From Actinomycetes bacterium (GTDB taxonomy: Bacteria > Actinomycetota > Acidimicrobiia > Acidimicrobiales > RAAP-2), in the NCBI GenBank assembly GCA_021801615.1, contig JAJYXS010000114.1, positions 3,634 through 14,507 on the forward strand: a DNA stretch of 10,874 nt, in the 5' to 3' direction. Under the pieces are notes generated by a model. The model saw only the letters and a list, made by a program, of their open reading frames with translations, had not been told where the DNA came from and ran no database searches. Below are positions 6,896 through 10,874 of the stretch, piece by piece. The position numbers and the translations under genes were made by a program. Numbering within the stretch: the first letter of the stretch is position 1; the number at the start of each line of letters is the position of its first letter.

Positions 6896-8578
6896 TCAGG
6901 TGACCGGCGGCTCGGATCCCTCGATCCAGCGCTCCACGACCCCGGCCATTGCCGCCAGGGGGAGCGGGCCGGCGCGCAGCACGACGTCGTGGAACCCACG
7001 GACGTCGAAGCGACTGCCAATGCGCGCCGCCGCGACGCCTCGGAGGCGCTCCAGCTCCAGCCGACCGACCATGAAGGCCAACGCCTGGCCGGGGTAGGTG
7101 ATGTAGCGGTTCACCTCTGCCTCGATCACGAGGCGGGGCAGCGGCACGTTCGCATCGAACCATTCCAGCGCCTGCTCTCTGCTCCACCCGAGCAGGTGGA
7201 TGCCGGCGTCGACCACCAGCCGACCGGCACGCCACATGTCGGCGGTCAGCATGCCGAAGCGCGCGAGATCGCCGCTGTAGAGCCCCATCTCGTCGGCCAG
7301 TCGCTCCGCGTAGAGCGCCCACCCCTCGACGCAGGCGGTGTCGTGGAGCACCCGTCGGGCGAGCGAAAGACCGGGCAGGTGGTGGGCGATTGTCAGCTGG
7401 AAGTGGTGGCCGGGCACGGTCTCGTGGAACGCCGTGGACTCGGTGTCCGCGCGTGAGCGCGCTGTGGGCCGCGACGTGTTCACATAGCACGTTCCCGGCT
7501 GCGAGCCGTCGAGCGCTGGCGGCATGTAGTAGGGGGGCGCGCTCGCCTCTTCCACCGCCGGGATCGGCACCACCAGGCACGAGCCCTCGGGCAGCACCCG
7601 GAACCAGCGCGGTGCCGCCTCTTCTGCCCGTCCGAGCGCGGCGCGGACGTCAGCGAGGATCTCCTGGCCGTCCTGGTAGCGAAGCTCCGGATCGCTCCGG
7701 AGCCGCTCCAGGATGCTGGCGAGGTCGGTCGTGCCCCACGCGCGCCCTGCGAGGTCCCGGTACTCCTCGTTGATCCGCTCTGCGATCTCGAGACCCGTGC
7801 GATGGAGCTCCTCGGGAGCTCGATCGATCGAGGTGTACAGGCGGGCAAGCGCGCCGTACATCGCGTCGCCGTCGGGGAGGTGGCACAGGCCGCAGTGCGC
7901 GTCGTCACGACCCGCGTCCAACAGCCGTGTCGAGAGCACCTCGCGGTAGCGGGCGAGCGCCGGGCGCACCGAGCCTGCGACCGCGCGGTCGACCCGCTCG
8001 GCGAACGAGCGGTCCTGTGACCGGCGGCGGCGCAGACCACCCACCGAAGGGTCGGCGAGCATGTCGTCGAGTTGGGCGATCGCCGCCTCCACCAGCCGGC
8101 GCACCGGGGTACGACCCGCGTCCACGCCGCGCAGGTGACGGCCTGCCGCGCTCTCGAGGAACGCGGGCAGCGCCTCGAGGCGCGAGAGGTAGGCATCCCC
8201 TTGGTCCTCGGTACCCAGGGGTGCCTTGGGCATCATGGCGAGCACCCAGGCCACCGGCGCACCCTGGAAGTCACCGACGGTGAACTCGATGAAGGGGACC
8301 GCAGCCGCATCCGCCCTGACGGCAGCGCTGTAGCGCACCAGATCGGCGGTCTGTCGCGAGCGCTCATCCATCCCGGAGACGTCGAAGAGGGCCGCTTGCG
8401 TCGCCACTTCGCGCAAGCTCTGCACCTCCTCGGCCTGCGCCTCTTCGCTCACGTCCGGCAGCCGCGAGTCGCACTCGGCGAAACCGAACAACGACTCGTC
8501 CATCGGATGGAACCGGACCACGACGTCGAGGAGCCTGGACGCGAGCTCCTCAGGGGTCACGCCGACACCACGTGCCAC
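6896..8578 (-). CDS. DUF885 family protein, predicted zinc metallopeptidase
   Basis: From the GTG at 8578 the product is 560 residues, a usual length for DUF885 proteins, which are largely helical. The family hallmark HETVPGHH is at residues 385-392 and resembles the HExxH zinc site with a PG insertion. It is followed by EGWALYAERLADEMG with Glu418 as the likely third ligand. A family-typical YYMPPALDG segment lies before it. No signal peptide or membrane segment is visible, so a cytoplasmic location is inferred. The reaction is not established for this subgroup; peptide or carboxypeptidase activity is an inference from the motif and from neighbouring peptidase and peptide-transport genes. 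The open frame extends to 8767, but that would overlap the binding-protein gene by about 107 bases with a Cys/Arg/Ser-rich N-terminus unlike the family. GTG at 8560 is an alternative start. It is probably cotranscribed with the binding-protein gene 82 bases upstream. Confidence 0.88.
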   Translation of the reverse strand: MARGVGVTPEELASRLLDVVVRFHPMDESLFGFAECDSRLPDVSEEAQAEEVQSLREVATQAALFDVSGMDERSRQTADLVRYSAAVRADAAAVPFIEFTVGDFQGAPVAWVLAMMPKAPLGTEDQGDAYLSRLEALPAFLESAAGRHLRGVDAGRTPVRRLVEAAIAQLDDMLADPSVGGLRRRRSQDRSFAERVDRAVAGSVRPALARYREVLSTRLLDAGRDDAHCGLCHLPDGDAMYGALARLYTSIDRAPEELHRTGLEIAERINEEYRDLAGRAWGTTDLASILERLRSDPELRYQDGQEILADVRAALGRAEEAAPRWFRVLPEGSCLVVPIPAVEEASAPPYYMPPALDGSQPGTCYVNTSRPTARSRADTESTAFHETVPGHHFQLTIAHHLPGLSLARRVLHDTACVEGWALYAERLADEMGLYSGDLARFGMLTADMWRAGRLVVDAGIHLLGWSREQALEWFDANVPLPRLVIEAEVNRYITYPGQALAFMVGRLELERLRGVAAARIGSRFDVRGFHDVVLRAGPLPLAAMAGVVERWIEGSEPPVT

Positions 8579-8583
8579 GCCTT

Positions 8584-8587
8584 CTCC
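8584..8587 (-). promoter_or_regulatory. Ribosome binding site deciding the DUF885 start
   Basis: On the minus strand GGAG lies five bases before the GTG at 8578 (GGAGAAGGCGTG). The other in-frame GTG at 8560 would be 23 bases away, so 8578 is preferred. Confidence 0.55.
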
Positions 8588-8660
8588 GAACCATGCAACC
8601 GGCCGTCCTGGTCGCAGCTTCCCCTCGTCGGTCCGGCGGTCCCGAGACCCATCGGCCCGG

Positions 8661-10478
8661 TCACTGCGAGAGCCACACGTTCGTCGGATCGAACTCCTCG
8701 AAGGAGGGCATGAACACGGCATTGTGCACACGCGATGCGTGGTAGACCGCGAATCCCGGAGACGCAATCGGGTAGATCGCTGCCTCCTTCATTGCCAGCC
8801 GATCCGCTTCGTAGGCAAGTCGATTCGCCTCCGCGACCGATGGTGAAGACTGCGCAGCAGCGATCAGCCTGTCGAATGTCCGGTTCGAGAACAATCCCAC
8901 GTTCTCTCCGTTCGGGGCCTCCGAAGCCGTGTCGAACAACGAGAACATCCAGCTCCAGCCGTAGTCGTTCCCATACCATGTCGGCACCAACCCGAACATC
9001 GCGAGATCCCACACGCCACGGCGCGCATTCCCCGGCACCGCAAGATAATGCGGGAATTCTGTGTCCAGAGGGACGGGAATGCCATCAACCTTCACTCCGA
9101 CCTTCGACAGCTCATAATCGATCGCCTGGAATATCTTGGTCCACGATGAATAATTCGAGATATAAAGGATTTTCAAGGTGAGATGTAGTGGCGCCAGGAT
9201 CCGCTTGGCCTTGGCGAGGTTGTACGGGTAGAGGTTGAAGTCTTTGAAGCCCATTGTCTCGAGGAGCAGGAGCGGTAGTGCCTGGGTCACGGGAGGAGCG
9301 ACCTGCGGTCCACCAGCAATTCTCACGAGCGCCGATCGATCCAACGCATACTCGATGGCTCGCCGCACGTCGACCTTCTTCAACGCGCCACCATCATTCG
9401 GGTCTGCGAAGTTGAACACGAGAAACGGTGTCAGAGCACCCGTGTTGCCAAGCAGAAAATTCGTTGTGTGAGATGCCAGGAGGCTCGAAATGTCCTCGCT
9501 CGGCACCTCCGTCACGCCCCACAACATATCTGCATGCGATGTGCCGCTCTTCAGCTCTTCGAAGGCGGATGTCGCAGGAACAGTCTCGTCCACGACAACA
9601 CGATCGACATAGGCCTTGCTGATCGGGTCAAGTGCCGCTTTCCACACCGGATTCCGGTCGAACACGATAGATTTACCTGCAACATACGATTCTATACGGT
9701 AGGGGCCATCCGAGGCAACGTGGCCATCGAACGCCGAGCTCCCGGGCAGGTATGTCAGGTAATCGCTCGGCGCTCCGTAGAACGCGCCGAACGCGGCGAC
9801 GATATCTGGGAAGTAAGCCGCGCGGTGCGTCAACGTAAACGTAATTTCCCGATTATTCGACGGGTCCAGCGTGACACCAGGCACCCTATGCGTCAGCATG
9901 AATTGCTTCATGGCGGTCAGCGTGGGCTTCACCTTCTCGAAGCCATTGCAAAAGGAACCGAGACCTTCGATCACTGTCTCGTACTCGGAGAGCGCCGAGG
10001 AAGGCTTGTACGGGTTGCAGGACAATTCGAGGCCTCGGAGGATGTCCGCTCCGGTTACCTGTCTTGGCGGGTTGGTATCCCACCGGATGCCCTTTCGGAT
10101 GGTGAAGGTGAACCGCTGATCGCCCGCGCTGGCCACCGGGAACCCCGCAGCCAAGTCTGGAACGAGCGTGGTCGTCTTGCCCGGAACTGCTTCGTACGCC
10201 AAGAGAGGCTGCACGTACAGGCGCATCGCAAGGTTTGTGACAACGCCAAATGCGATATTCGGGTCGAGAGTGGTCACATCGCCTGTTCCCACCATGTAGA
10301 GCGTTCCGCCACGAACCGGCGCCGAGGAAGCTCGCGAGACGTTGCGCACATGAGACGCAGCCGCGCTCACTCCCGCGGTCAGCGCCGAGGCGCCTGCAGC
10401 CGCCCCCACGAGCGACAGTACGAAGACCATCCGCGACGCTACTCGAGCGTGCCGGCGGAGCCATCCGTTCCGGTTCAC
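8661..10478 (-). CDS. Family 5 extracellular peptide-binding protein of an ABC transporter
   Basis: This 605-residue protein belongs to the SBP family 5 (OppA/DppA-like) and would deliver peptides to the OppBCDF importer. Family features are the mature start RGGTLYMVG (57-65), DVTTLDPN (67-74), WDTNPPRQVTGADILRGLEL (133-152), SDGPYRIESY (256-265) and the hallmark KKVDVRRAIEYALDR (367-381). Two cysteines at 154 and 177 could form a disulphide. The N-terminus has a basic stretch (RRHARVASR) and a hydrophobic core at about 17-41 with Ala-rich cleavage options near residue 41, a Sec-type signal or anchor. There is no lipobox cysteine; the first Cys is residue 154. The GTG at 10478 overlaps the stop of the M24B gene (GTGA) and AAAGGA lies ten bases upstream. 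A longer frame to 10562 would sit inside the M24B gene. Base composition is strikingly AT-richer than its neighbours. It is on the strand opposite to its presumed transporter. Confidence 0.93.
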   Translation of the reverse strand: MNRNGWLRRHARVASRMVFVLSLVGAAAGASALTAGVSAAASHVRNVSRASSAPVRGGTLYMVGTGDVTTLDPNIAFGVVTNLAMRLYVQPLLAYEAVPGKTTTLVPDLAAGFPVASAGDQRFTFTIRKGIRWDTNPPRQVTGADILRGLELSCNPYKPSSALSEYETVIEGLGSFCNGFEKVKPTLTAMKQFMLTHRVPGVTLDPSNNREITFTLTHRAAYFPDIVAAFGAFYGAPSDYLTYLPGSSAFDGHVASDGPYRIESYVAGKSIVFDRNPVWKAALDPISKAYVDRVVVDETVPATSAFEELKSGTSHADMLWGVTEVPSEDISSLLASHTTNFLLGNTGALTPFLVFNFADPNDGGALKKVDVRRAIEYALDRSALVRIAGGPQVAPPVTQALPLLLLETMGFKDFNLYPYNLAKAKRILAPLHLTLKILYISNYSSWTKIFQAIDYELSKVGVKVDGIPVPLDTEFPHYLAVPGNARRGVWDLAMFGLVPTWYGNDYGWSWMFSLFDTASEAPNGENVGLFSNRTFDRLIAAAQSSPSVAEANRLAYEADRLAMKEAAIYPIASPGFAVYHASRVHNAVFMPSFEEFDPTNVWLSQ

Positions 10479-10874
10479 AGCAGATCGTTCCTTTGCCGCT
10501 GTTGCACCCACGCCTCCACCTCTTCTGGTCGTCTCGGCATCGCACTCGACAGTACGGTGCATCCAGTGTTCGTGATCAGGACGTCGTCTTCGATCCGAAC
10601 GCCGATCCCGCGCAGCTCCTCAGGGACAGACAGATCGTCCGGTTGGAAGTAGAGCCCCGGCTCCACGGTGAGCACGTGCCCCGCCGCGAGCGACCCCTCG
10701 ATGTACATGCTGGCCCGGGCTTTCCCGCAGTCGTGGACATCCAGGCCCAGCATGTGGCCGCCCGGAGGGTACAACGTGTAGCGGCGGTGGAGCAGCTCTT
10801 CCATCGACCGCGCAAGCGGTTTGGGGAGGATGCCCCAGGACGCGAGACCCGCCGCCAGCACCCTGTCTGCGGCG
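10475..10874 (-). CDS. pepP: Xaa-Pro aminopeptidase, M24B family (C-terminal part; 5' end beyond window)
   Basis: The frame is open from the right edge to a TGA at 10475-10477 and gives about 132 C-terminal residues of a pita-bread metallopeptidase. Visible active-site elements, numbered from the GTG at 10861, are His36 in GGHMLGLDVHD, His43 in the same motif, Glu67 in VLTVEPGLYF and Glu91 in GIGVRIEDD. Spacings of 7, 31 and 24 residues match E. coli PepP His354, His361, Glu383 and Glu406. The two aspartate metal ligands expected upstream lie outside the window. The family removes an N-terminal residue preceding proline, using two metal ions. GLDVHDCG and EPGLYFQPDD favour an aminopeptidase P over a prolidase, but this is not certain from a fragment. 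The GTG at 10861 is internal: the codons before it (AADR) continue the family helix. It is the upstream gene of the minus-strand operon in this window. Confidence 0.85.
   Translation of the reverse strand, partial: AADRVLAAGLASWGILPKPLARSMEELLHRRYTLYPPGGHMLGLDVHDCGKARASMYIEGSLAAGHVLTVEPGLYFQPDDLSVPEELRGIGVRIEDDVLITNTGCTVLSSAMPRRPEEVEAWVQQRQRNDLL
10489..10494 (-). promoter_or_regulatory. Ribosome binding site for the binding-protein gene
   Basis: AAAGGA on the minus strand lies ten bases before the GTG at 10478, within the last codons of the M24B gene. Together with the GTGA overlap it supports coupled translation and this start choice. Confidence 0.45.

Noticed and set aside
8627..8636. A second copy of the repeat start GTCGGTCCGG between the binding-protein and DUF885 genes
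   Set aside because: Only ten GC-rich bases match and the rest of the unit is absent, so chance is sufficient.
8579..8767. DUF885 gene starting at 8767
   Set aside because: It would overlap the binding-protein gene by about 107 bases, and the added residues are unlike the family. The GTG at 8578 has a well-placed GGAG.
9468..10652. A 394-codon plus-strand open frame opposite the binding-protein gene
   Set aside because: The minus strand encodes a full family 5 binding protein with all its hallmarks. The plus frame is Arg/His-rich with no domain.

Overview
This is a GC-rich window with strong G/C preference at third codon positions, GTG starts and overlapping stop/start junctions. That fits a high-GC actinobacterium, possibly an acidimicrobium-type lineage. 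No rRNA, tRNA or recognisable phylogenetic marker is present, so the placement is an inference from style only.

Layout. Positions 1-113 hold a 20-bp tandem array that runs off the left edge. The plus strand then carries an S9B (dipeptidyl-peptidase IV-like) serine peptidase (about 284-2425) and a gene-free gap of about 300 bp. After the gap comes a tight four-gene operon for an Opp/Dpp peptide ABC importer in the order ATPase D, ATPase F, permease C, permease B (2728-6829). The minus strand, convergent with that operon, carries three genes. Read in their own direction they are the C-terminal end of an M24B Xaa-Pro aminopeptidase (cut by the right edge), a family 5 extracellular solute-binding protein joined to it by a GTGA overlap, and a DUF885-type predicted metallopeptidase. 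The two operons meet in a 66-bp gap containing a small GC hairpin.

How the genes fit together. The window reads as a peptide scavenging locus. The solute-binding protein would capture peptides outside the membrane, OppB/OppC would form the channel and OppD/OppF would power import. Inside the cell the S9B enzyme, the M24B aminopeptidase and the DUF885 enzyme would break the peptides down. Two of the three peptidases belong to families known for X-Pro peptides, which suggests proline-containing substrates. However, the S9B enzyme lacks, by eye alignment, the tyrosines that normally form the proline-binding S1 pocket.

The most notable points are that altered S1 pocket, the placement of the only binding protein on the opposite strand from its presumed transporter, the markedly lower GC of that gene, its lack of a lipobox, the four-cysteine tails on both ATPases, and the left-edge tandem array, which is open in every frame. 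I did not find clear evidence of a wholly new system. The rest is recognisable peptide transport and proteolysis.
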